Source: Conchocele bisecta
Taxonomy: Eukaryota; Mollusca; Bivalvia; Lucinida; Thyasiridae
Direction: 5' to 3'
NCBI GenBank assembly: GCA_029237695.1
Contig: CM055277.1
Span: 43,558,242-43,622,241, forward strand
Length of the DNA stretch: 64,000 bases
This document shows positions 37,001-49,000 of this stretch, piece by piece. A program made the position numbers and the translations under genes. The notes under the pieces are model-generated. The model was not told where the DNA came from. It searched no databases and was given only the letters and a program-made list of their open reading frames with translations. Each line of letters opens with the position of its first letter. Within the stretch, counting starts at the first letter, position 1.

Positions 37001-40000
37001 CCGCCCGCCCGCCGTGCGGTAAAACATAATACGTACCGTTTTTTAAAAACGGTCGTATAAAAACTATACTAGATGAAGACCAGTAGCCGATGTCATCAAA
37101 ATTGCAAAGTATACTTATATAGCAAAGTATACTTTGAGGGAGTAATCATTAATTTTTCCCCAAGATGCAATATTTCATATAGAACTAAGCACTGCATATA
37201 TTTGATGATTAAAAGTATGTATAATTATTATACTAAATTTATTACATTTATGTGATAATGTAATCAATTCAGTATAACAAAAAATAATAAATGTATCCTT
37301 AAATTGAAAATTTCTCCCTCGAAGTGTACTTTGCTAGATAAGTATACTTTGCAATGTTGGTGAAATAGGCTACTGGTCTTCAGCCAGTATTCTAAGTCTT
37401 TTCCAAATTTAAATCCTCTATAAAAGTCAACAAATGTTGTATATTCATTATACTTCCAATTTGCTTCCATTTCAAAGATACTAAAGTGATTTTAAATCCC
37501 AGCGTTCATACACCATAAAAAGTACTTTGGTTCTCAGACATGGAGTTGGCGGAAAGTGACGAGGGAGGAATGTTTATTTATGTACAATGTACATGTTTTT
37601 TTTAAAGAGACCGTTATCTCAGATTTTTTTCAAGTGACCAGATGCATACCGATATATATGTACATTTTGCACGTATATGTTAGTTACAATAATCTCTTTA
37701 AACATAAAGTCACCAGATTTTCGTCAAATATGATTTGATTTAACATATTTTTGCATTTTGCATTTTGGTAGTGTTTTTTATCGATCAATGGTGAATTTAC
37801 AGTATGTTGTTATATAGGGTTATACGATTACGTCCAGTGGTGAGTACCTTGTTGGCATCTGAAGGCGGCGATGTTCTCCTACCCCTCTCTGGAGACAACT
37901 CGGACATCGGACACCGCTCGTTGCTTCTCTCCCGGTTACATACATGATCATCACCTACACACATGGACATGCACCATCAGTAACGCATAGGAGACATGGA
38001 CATGGACCATCAGTAACGCATAGGAGACATGCCGTGTGATTTTGTACCTTCGGTAATTTCATGAAATACATAAACAAAATCATAAAAAAAAGGTCAGAGA
38101 AGTGCAAAATTTACAGCATTTTCCGTAAAGGGTGTCAAAAACAAAAGTTGACATAATTTTGCATGTACTCGGCACAATCTGATCCGGATCTGTACTGTTC
38201 GCCATTTCATTAATGAAACACCCGTCATGTTTCTAAGGCTGCAGGAGTGTGCTATTTGATCAGTTGCTACACTGGTCACAAATGCCACAAAGCCCATTTC
38301 TCAAGTCAGAGCCACATATAAGTACAATTAGATAGCCACGTCCCACATGCTGAGTATGCAAATAGAGAATAGTAGGTTAGTGCCGTGAATGGGAAAAAAT
38401 ATCTGGCAAGGCTCAGGAAACGGGATGGGCGAGGCTCTGCCGAGCACATCCCGTTTCTGTGCCGCGCCAGATATGTTTTCCCATTCATGGCACTAACCTA
38501 CTATTCTATTTATCCCGTCAACACCTACAAATGGCTGTAAAATGCAAAAATAGTATTGACTGGATATCAGAAATGTTTCACGGCACCGTGTTTCACGGCA
38601 CACACGCACTGTGTTGACGGATAAACTTCAACAATCCCAGGGTGTATTGATCATCTCTGGGTGTCTGTATGCAGTTTGAGAGTTATAGAAATATCACAAA
38701 ATATGCTCAATAAATGTAAATCCAATAATTGTTTACAAGAAAACATTATTAATGTGAAATTTACAGACTTTTGCATAATTTTGCACTTACGAACATTTTA
38801 GTCGTACAAAGTTTAGTGAAACACCCTCCAGGCACCTACCGTCTAGACCGGTACAGATACTGTCTGAGCACACGATGTCGGAGCCGTCGTTGGAACTGGG
38901 CATACTGCAGCTCTCACAGCCGTCCAGCCCCGACGAGTAGCCGATGTCATCGTTCCTGTTTCCCAGCTGCAACGGAGGTTTGGTACCCGGCGACGGACCA
39001 CCCACGCCGTTCCGAGTACCTGCTCGCGGGACAATAGGCATGAATTTACCTAGGTTGTTGTGTCGCCGTATTTCAGCGATATTCGTTTTCAAAAAGTTAT
39101 CATAATTTTCACCATCTTTCGACGCAACTTACAGAAAATATCAGTTTCTGTAAATGTATTTCATGCGGAATCGCACATGTTCTTCAACCCATCTTTAAAC
39201 AATATAGATACTTATCTGGCTGCAGGAGTCTGCTCGCAGACCAGTAGCCGATTTCACCAATATTGGTAGCAAAGTATACTTTGAGGGAGTAATCATTTAT
39301 TTTTCCCGAAATGCAATATGTCATATAGAACAGAAAACTAACGACTGCATATATTTGATGAATAAAAGTATGCAGAATTATTATACTGAATTTATTACAT
39401 TATCACAGCCAAAATAGCTGTGATAATGTAATAAATTCAGTATAATAAAAAATAATAAATAAATAATTACTCCCTCAAAGTATACTTTAATAGCTGCTAC
39501 TTAGCCGTTGGAGATAGGAAATAAATGTCACAATATCTATGCGTTTGTTATCTTTATTTGTTCAACACCCATTACGTAGAGCAGGCGATTGTTGTCCGTT
39601 TCAGTATACGTAGGTGCTTAAAGTAGCTAGCTTATCGTATTAACACAACAGCCTTGTTTGTTTATTGGTGTTTAACGGCCTATCAACAGCTAAGGTCATG
39701 TAAGGCCGGGCAAACGGGTTCAATCCCATTTTAAACTGATGCATTGGGAGGAAAATCCCAAAAACAGAACAAAATATTTAAATCGAGATAAAATATATTC
39801 AGCCCTGAAATTAGAATAACCTGACCTGGTGCCAGGTCCATGCCACACCAGTCACTTGGCCCCTTCCCCTAATAACTAGATTCAACTGTCACATACAAAA
39901 TGCCAAAGACGTATGTGAGGGTCAAACCAGGTCTCCAGTCGGAATTCCGGTAAGGATGAACCCCGATCGTTAAATTACCCATCGCATTCTCCCACCTGCC

Positions 40001-43000
40001 ACCCACAACAGCCTTTGTTAGTGCATAGGTCACCTAACTAACATAATGCATGTGCATGCGCGCGCAGGTGTTGGCGCACTTCTCTGACATTTTCCAACAG
40101 CGACGGAGCCATCTTGAATCATCTTGTATTATAATTATATTACTCTCGTAAATATTGTATTTACAGGTAACGTTTTGGTATAACTATTGTCTGAAAGTAT
40201 ATTGATGTGTATTGTTGTCTCCGGAAATGTATTGAACATGCTAATGTTGCGTACATCTCTGGAGATTCGATCTGGCACTTTTCTAACATTTTCCAACAGC
40301 GACGTAGCCATCTTGAATTGTCTTGTATTATAATTATATTACACTCGTAAATATTGTATTTACAGTTTCTTGTGTCCCACCCTGTGCAGTAGAATATGGA
40401 GGAACCCACTATCTACCACCACCTGCTACACTGGCCACACCGACATTGAACCTGGTTTACATACGAACTTTGGCCAGTTGGTCCAGATTTAGTCTATGAT
40501 ATTGACGGAGAGCGGGGTCCGGTTAAATATAAAGCATACTTAGCAATTTGGGTGAAATCGGCTACAGGTCTGCACTGTTTGTCATTCAGTCATTGAATAA
40601 CATGTTATGGATATAATAAACAGTATATACCGTTAAAAAAGCCTATCCATGCAGCCTATGCGCAATAAATGTAAATCCATCAATTGAAATTTCCAGACGA
40701 TCCTAAATTTGCAATTAGGAACATTTTAGTTGTACAAAGTTTAGTGGTCTGTTCAGCATTCCATGAGTCGTACCTATTGAGAGAGGTTTCCTGGCACTGG
40801 GGGATCGGGAATCACAGCTACGGCAACTTTCCATCGAGGCTAGTGTGGTGTTGGAGTTGTGGTCGCCACAGTCGTGGTGGGACACGCACGGCCGCGAACA
40901 GGACTGGGGCACCTTCTTACTCTTATTGCAAACTGAATTATCACACTGAAACACACAGAATACATAGATCTCCCATGAGTGGTGATTCAATGATATTTAT
41001 TATAGGAATGAATGGCCTTTTTGTGGAATTTATCGGGGTATAAACTTGGAAAAGTCGCGGGAATACTGGACGAAGGCCGGAAGGCCTCGTCCAGTATTCC
41101 CGCGACTTTTCCAAGTTTATATCCCCGATAAATTCCACAAAAAGGCCATTCATTCCTTATAATTCCAGCATTTGAAATAAATTCATCAAGAAAATGTGTT
41201 TATTTTCCGTTTTCTTAAGAATTATTTTAACTGCGCCTGACGGTTACGGAAAGTAGTTCAGCGTTGGAGTTTACTGGGATATAAATTTTGGACAGATACT
41301 TGCTATGGGCCAATCAAATGTTAGGGAATTGTGTAAATATATTTGTGTGCTGGAATTATTTATTATTAACAAGTTTACTGATTTCATAAATACCATATTA
41401 TTAGATAAACACAAATGATTACATTTATTGCAACAGGCAGGTAAGGCCATGCAGGGATGGGGCCTCAGTTTCAAGTCTCATCCGATGGACAAGACGGTGG
41501 AAACTCTATGAAAGTATTTTTCACAAAAGGCGGGGACTGAATTTACAACTTCTGTAGCCTATTTCACCAACATTGCAAAGTATACTTTTCTAGTATCCTT
41601 TGAGGGAGAAATTTTCAATTTAAAGATAAATTTATTAATTTTTATTATACTGAATATATTACATTATCACAGCCATTTTGGCTGTGATAATGTAATAAAT
41701 TCAGTATAATAATTCTGCATACTTTTAATCATCAAATATATGCAGTGGTTAGTTCTATATGAAATAATGCATTTCGAGAAAAATAAATGATTACTCCCTC
41801 AAAGTATACTTTGCTAGATAAGTATACTTTACAATTTTGATGAAATCGGCTACTGGTATTAAAGTCTAGTGTCTTAACCACTAGGCCACAATCCATCTCT
41901 CCCTAGTCTGAATCCCCGTAACAATTTGCCGGATTGTGAGACACCGAAATGAAATGAATGGGGTTTAACGTCCCAGCAACAGCCAAGGTCATATAGGGAC
42001 AGAACCACAGTTTAAAGTCCCATCCAACAGACCAGTGGGATGGAAATACTATGAAAGTAATTTGATACCTAAGGTGAGGTTTCAACCCACAACCTCCGGA
42101 TTGGAAGTCAGGTGTTCTAACCATGAGGCATACAAACATATTTTTCATGCCTAGGGTAGGTTTTGAATTTGGACCCACAGCCTTCAGTGTTGAAGTGCTG
42201 TATTCTACCCGAGCCACAGCCCATCCCTTGTGAAACACCGAAGGGCGAGAGAGCCAGTGGAGAAAACTCACTTTGTTACATCGCTCCTCCTCGTCATCGT
42301 CCTCGGCAACGTGGTGGTTCTCCTTCTCCTGTATAGGCCCCGACTTCGCTTTCTTCTTCTTCCTCTTCTGCCGCTTCTTCTCCTGCCTCTGCTCTTTCAC
42401 CCTCTCCTCCTCCAGCAACTCCTCACACATTAACTCCAGGTTGGACACGCCTCGCTTCCTCTCCAGCGCCATCTATGGTGGTTAAAAGTGAGAGTTCATT
42501 CAACTGCCATTTTGAAAGACCCAGTTTATTTCCCCAAGACATCTGCAAATCCAACAAAGAAACGAGTGTCGGATTTACAGATATCAAGGGAAATAAATTA
42601 GGTATTTCAAAATGGTAGTGGAATAAATTGCATGCTCTTCGATAAATGTGAAATTTGCTTTTAGAACAGCTTGTAACATTGTCAAAATTTACAATTTTGA
42701 CATTTAAATGGCGTATGAATTGTTTTTGTTCAGAAAATATGTCAAAACATGACATCAATTACATCACACATAATCGTATTACTCATATACGGGGTATAAC
42801 CATTTTCAACTCTCACCACACAAGAATGCCAAAGACGTACTTGAGAGCCAAACCAGTAGCCTATTTCACCAACATTGCAAAGTAAACTTATCTAGCAAAG
42901 TATACTTTGAGGGAGAAATTTTCAATTTTAGGATAAATTTATTATTTTTTATTATACTGAATTTATTACATTATCACAGCCAATTTGGCTGTGATAATGT

Positions 43001-46000
43001 AATAAATTCAGTATAATAACTGTGCATACTTTTAATCATCAAATATATGCAGTCGTTAGTTCTATATGACATCATGCATTTCGGGAAAAATAAATGATTA
43101 CTCCCTCAAAGTATACTTTGCTAGATAAGTATATTTTGCAATGTTGGTGAAATAGGCTACTGGTCTACATTTGGGATTCCGGTAAGGATGAATCTCGATC
43201 GTTAAATTACCCATCGCATGCTCCCAACCAATTACCACCCAAGGTCAAAAGTTTGAATCACGGTAAGATCTACTGATGCTTATCCAACTAGCACGTTCTG
43301 TAATAAGTTCAATGTCAGGCAGTTTGATTGGCCAAGGTCGATTATTGTAAAACTAGATGGCCGCGGCCAGCATATCATATCCAGTTCGGTATTTGAAGGT
43401 TTAAGCGGGCTGTGAAGATATTTGGTAGTAAAAAAATTAATGCAGATTTTACAAAAAAAAATTGACAGAGTAGTTTGACCTTGACATTGGTCATGGGGTG
43501 GGGGTGTGGGGGGGGGGGGGGGGGGGGGGGCGGGGTGGGGGCACATCGTTGTGTTATACAATGCAAATATAGATGGTGATAAAGTGTGAAGCGTCAAGTC
43601 AATCAGACTTTAAAAGGGTTGCAGAGATAATTAGAACGTTAACGTAAATTTTGCCGTAACTTCAAAGTAATTTGACCTTGACCTTGCGCATGTGGGTCGC
43701 ATAGGTGGGCTATGGAATGAAAATATAGATCAAGATAAACAAGTACATGACGTTTCAAGTCAATCGGACTTAAAGTTGCAAAGATAATAGGTACCCAAAA
43801 ACCTTAAAGCAAATTGGACGGACAGTGGTATACCATAATATGTCCCTTATTTTAACCCCCACTACGCGCGAGACGAAAAATGTCGTCTGCTGTTTTTCAT
43901 TTTTGCCTTAATTCTTAACAAAAAAATTTTAAAAACTGTTTTAACAGCACATGAGAATCGTCTCCAGTGGAGACGATTCTCATGCGCTGTCAAAACAGGT
44001 TTATATCGATAAATATTGAGAAAAAAAACATTTCCAGCAGACGACAAAATTTAATTCAGCGTAGTAAGGGTTAAACGGGTGCATATACAATTCAGGTGGC
44101 TTTCCATGCAATCAAATCTGGAATCAGCCTGATGATAAAAAATAATAATTAGCCCAACTGTAGTCGGTAACACAAACCTCAAAGCTCTGTTTGACAGTGG
44201 CAACACAAGAACAAACGAACCAGGAAATTATTAAAACACAAAGGATAAATTTGCAAGACATGATTAAGAATGAAGTGAAATTCACCAAGCTGTACTCGGT
44301 AACACAAACCCCAAAGCTCTATTTGAGGGCGCTGACACAAGAAAGAACAAACCAGGAAACTATTAAAACATAAAGGATATATTTGCAACAAATGATTAAG
44401 AATGAAGTGAAATTCACAAAGCTGTACTCAGTAACACACACCCCAAAGCTCTATTTGCGGGTGCTGACACAAGAAAGAACAAACCAGGAAATTATTAAAA
44501 CATAAATGTAAATTTGTAAAGAAATGAGTAACAATGGAATGAAATTCACCACACCCAACTCGATAACATGAACATCTGAGGGCATCCACACATTAAAGGA
44601 TACACCAGGAAATAATTAAAACATAAAGGTAAATTCACCAAGAAATGTTGAAGAATGGAAATGAAATGTTGTTGTGTGACTGGAGAAAAGGCGCTTATGG
44701 ATTTGTCACCAGTGTAGCTCCTGATCAAATAGCACACTTCTGTAGTCTGGTACCGATCTGTATTGCTTGTTAGAAGCATGACGGTGTTTCATTGATGGAA
44801 TGGCAATGAACAGTGCAGATCCTGATCAGACTGTGCGGATACATAGGTTGATCTGGATCTACACTGGTCGCAAAAACCAAAAGCCCCATTTCTTCAGTCA
44901 CAGCCACAAATCCGTCAAAAGTAAATGGGTTTAACGTGCCACCAACAGCTAGGGTCATATAGAGATGGGACCACAGTTTAAAGTCTCATCCGACAGACAA
45001 GTGGGATCAAAATACCATGAAAGTATTTTGAAGCGAGGTTTGAACCCACAACCTCCGGATTGGAAGTCAGGTGTTCTAACCCATAGGCCAGTCCATCCCT
45101 ACAAAACCGTCAAACTGTACTCTGCAACACGAACCTCAAAGCTCTGTTTGAGGGCATCGACACCGAGATAGAAGAGGATCTGCCAGGTCTGCTCCTCGGC
45201 CTTGAGTTTCTGCCAGATCTTGTGGAGCCGCTCGTACGTATGGATGCCGAGGCACGTCAACACCTCTTCCTGCGCGATGTCCAGGGTCTTCGCGTGCCGG
45301 TCCCGCCGACTACTGCAAATACAGAACACCAGACTAGCGTCATGCAAATTTATCGGTAACAAAGGGAGCCTCCTATGCGTTTCCTAGCCGAGCTTGAAAT
45401 TTCCGGGTATTTAATCCTTTTCATGCGGAGGTTACGCCATTATGTTTGCGGAAAACCCTAAATAATTTCCTTCCATGCGCTCGGAGGTATGTCGCGACCA
45501 ACATTTGAACCATCGAGACGATTCAAATGAGTGGTCAGAACATATACTTTTCATTGAGAAATAACAAAAAAAATTAAAAAATTAATAAATTTCATATCTG
45601 TAAAGGTGTATTCCGAAAGGAATGGTTTAAATTTCAAGATTTCTTTACACCTACCTGCCTCGGACGGGGATTGAGCCTCCAATCCTCAACCACTCAACTA
45701 TACCGGAGTTTTTAATAACTTCCAGAATTCAAGGGTCAAAATGGTTGATCAAGACTAAATTTATGAAAAATACAAATGTAGGTTTTATGTAGAAAATTTG
45801 TCCAACTCAAATGTCCAGGGTAATATGCCACAACGGGTCACTATTGTAAATGCTCTATACACGTACCTGCCCACGAGCTCCGGCTCGGCCAATGTGGTGA
45901 GCAATGAAGTCGGATCACAGAGAGCGTGGATGTGTCTTCCGATATCCAGTTTATCAGGCTCAGCTCGGAAACGGTAGGAATTCCTTGCCAAGGAATTCCT

Positions 46001-49000
46001 ACCGTTTCTGAGCTGAGCCTGATAACCTCCATATACTACATTTTATACACGTACCTTCCCATGAGCTCAGGAGCGGCCAATGAGGTGAGCAATGAAGTCT
46101 CTATCACAGAGCGCGTGGATGTGTCTTCCGATATCCAGTTTATCAGGCTCAGCTCGGAAACGGTAGGAATTCCTTGCCAAGGAATTCCTACCGTTTCTGA
46201 GCTGAGCCTGATAACCTCCATATACTACATTTTATACACGTACCTTCCCATGAGCTCAGGGGCGGCCAATGAGGTGAGCAATGAAGTCTGTATCACAGAG
46301 CGTGTAGTTGTGTCTCCTGATATCTAGTTTATCGAGCCCGGCTTGGAAACGGAAAAACTTTTTTTACTTAGGAATTCCTACTAGCCTTGCCCCTCGATAT
46401 ATTACATATTATACACGTACCTGCCCATAAGCTCAGGCTCGGCGCGGCCAATCAGGTGAGCAATGAAGTCTGTATCACAGAGAGTGTGGATGTGTCTCCT
46501 GATATCTAGTTTATCGAGCCCGGCTTGGAAACAGAAGGACTTTTTTACTTAGGAATTCCTACTAGCCTTGCCCCTCGATATTTATTACATGATTATACAC
46601 GATACCTGCCCATAAGCTCAGGCTCGGCAGCGGGCCAATCAGGGTGAGCAATGAAAGTACTGATATTTTCAAAGAGAGGGTGGTATGTGTCTCCTTGATA
46701 TCTAGTTTATCGAGCCGGCACTTTGGAAAACAGGAAGGGACTTTTTTTTACCTTAGGGAATTTCCTACTAGCCTTGCCCCTCGATATATTACATTTTATA
46801 CACGTACCTGCCCATAAGCTCAGGCTCGGCGCGGCCAATCAGGTGAGCAATGAAGTCTGTATCACAGAGAGTGTGGATGTGTCTCCTGATATCTAGTTTA
46901 TCGAGCCCGGCTTGGAAACAGAAGGACTTTTTTACTTAGGAATTCCTACTAGCCTTGCCCCTCGATATATTACATTCTATACACGTACCTGCCCATAAGC
47001 TCAGGCTCGGCGCGGCCAATCAGGTGAGCAATGAAGTCTGTATCACAGAGAGTGTGGATGTGTCTCCTGATATCTAGTTTATCGAGCCCGGCTTGGAAAC
47101 AGAAGGACTTTTTAGCTCGACTATTCGAAGAATAAGTAGAGCTTATGTTGTCACCCCGGCGTCGGCGTCACGCCTTGGTTAAGGTTTTTAGTCAAGCTTG
47201 TATATGGAATACTACTGGTCCTACACCCACCATACTTGGACAACTTCATCTCCTAGTGATGTACATCAATAACCCCTGATCTATATTTGACCTTGACCTA
47301 CATTTCCTCTTGAATTACTTAGTTAATTCCCCTTGGTTAAGGTTTTTTTAGTCAACCTTGGTTAAGGTTGGTTTTTAGTCAAGCTTGTCATGGAATACTA
47401 TTGTGCATACATACACCATTACTTGGACAACCTTTTCCTTTTTCATAGGGATCTACATCAATAACCCCTGATCCTATATTTGACCTTGACCTACCATTTC
47501 CTCTTGAATTACTTAGTTAATTCTCCTTGGTTAGGTTTTTAGTCAAGCTTGTATATCGAATTTACTCCTGGGCCCTACACCCACCATACTTGGACAACTT
47601 CATCTCCTAAGGATGTACATCAATAACCCTTGATCTATATTTGACCTTGACCTACATTTGACCTTGACCTACATTTCCTCTTGAATTACTTAGTTAATTC
47701 TCTTTCGTTAAGGTTTTTAGTCAAGCTTGTAGATGGAATACTCCTGGCCCTACACCAACCATACTTGGACAACTTTATCTCCTAGTGATGTACATCAACA
47801 ACCCCTGACCGATATTTGACTCTGACCTACATTTAACCTTCAATTACTTAGTTAATTCCCATTGGTTAAGGTTTTTAGTCAACCTTGGTTAAGGTTTTTA
47901 GTCAAGCTTGTACATGGAATACTAGTGTGCATACAGACACCATACTTGGACAACCTTTTCTCATAGGGATGTACATCAATAACCCCTGATCTATATTTTA
48001 CCTTCACCTACATTTCCTCTTCAATTACTTACTTAATTCCCCTTGGTTAAGGTTTTTAGTCAAGCTTGTACATGGAATACTAGAGTGGATACAGACACCA
48101 TACTTGGACAACCTTTTCTCATAGGGATGTACATCAATAACCCCTGATCTATATTTGACCTTCACCTACATTTCCTCTTGAATTACTTAGTTAATTCCCC
48201 TTGGTTAAGGTTTTTAGTCAAGCTTGTATATGGAATATTCCTGGCCCTACACCCACCATACTTGGACAACTTCATCTAGTGATGTACATCAACAACCACT
48301 GACCTATATTTGACCTTCACCTACATTTAATCTTGAATTACTTAGTTAATTCCCCTTGGTTAAGGTTTTTAGTCAAGCTTGTACATGGAATACTATGGTG
48401 CATACAGACACCATACTTGGACAACCTTTTCTCATAGGGATGTACATCAATAACCCCTGATCTATATTTCACCTTGACCTACATTTCCTCTTGAATTACT
48501 TAGTTAATTCCCCTTGGTTAAGGTTTTTTGTCAAGCTTGTATATGGAATATTCCTGGCCCTACACCCACCATACTTGGACAACTTCATCTCCTAGTGATG
48601 TACATCAACAACCCCTGACCTATATTTGACCTTGACCTACATTTAACCTTGAATTACATAGTTAATTCCCCTTGGTTAAGGTTTTTAGTCAACCTTGGTT
48701 AAGGTTTTTAGTCAAGCTTGTACATGGAATACTAGTGTGCATACAGACACCATACTTGGACAACCTTTTCTCATAGGGATGTACATCAATAACCCCTGAT
48801 CTATATTTGACATTGACCTACATTTCCTCTTCAATTACTTAGTTAATTCCCCTTGTTTAAGGTTTTTGGTCTAGCTTGTATATGGAATATTCCTGGCCCT
48901 ACACCCACCATACTTGGACAACTTCATCTCCTAGTGATGTACATCAACAACCACTGACCTATATTTGACCTTGACCTACATTTAACTTTCAATTACTTAC

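Larger units (their letters stand above)
45861..47110 (-). repeat. Tandem array of exon 6 3' fragment plus splice donor (7 units, about 176-203 bp)
   Basis: The donor word ACGTAC (plus strand) recurs at 45861, 46049, 46239, 46415, 46802 and 46983, with a damaged form at 46599; the parental donor is at 49758. Each unit carries about 78 nt of exon 6 followed by its intron start. Units at 45861, 46049 and 46239 share a 5-bp deletion in the coding part. The unit at 46599 has scattered single-base gains that look like read error. The array is separated from exon 6 by the satellite element at 47118-49706. Confidence 0.85.

Noticed and set aside
38771..39037. Plus-strand frame of 88 codons
   Set aside because: Antisense of GGNBP2 exon 10.
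42230..42485. Plus-strand leucine- and serine-rich frames
   Set aside because: They are the antisense shadow of GGNBP2 exon 8, whose basic codons give Leu/Ser/Phe on the other strand.
43280..43597. Proline/histidine-rich minus-strand frames
   Set aside because: Produced by the poly-G run in a dispersed repeat.
45926..46327. Plus-strand frame of 133 codons with an internal duplication
   Set aside because: It reads across two units of the exon-fragment array, including the palindromes, in the antisense direction.
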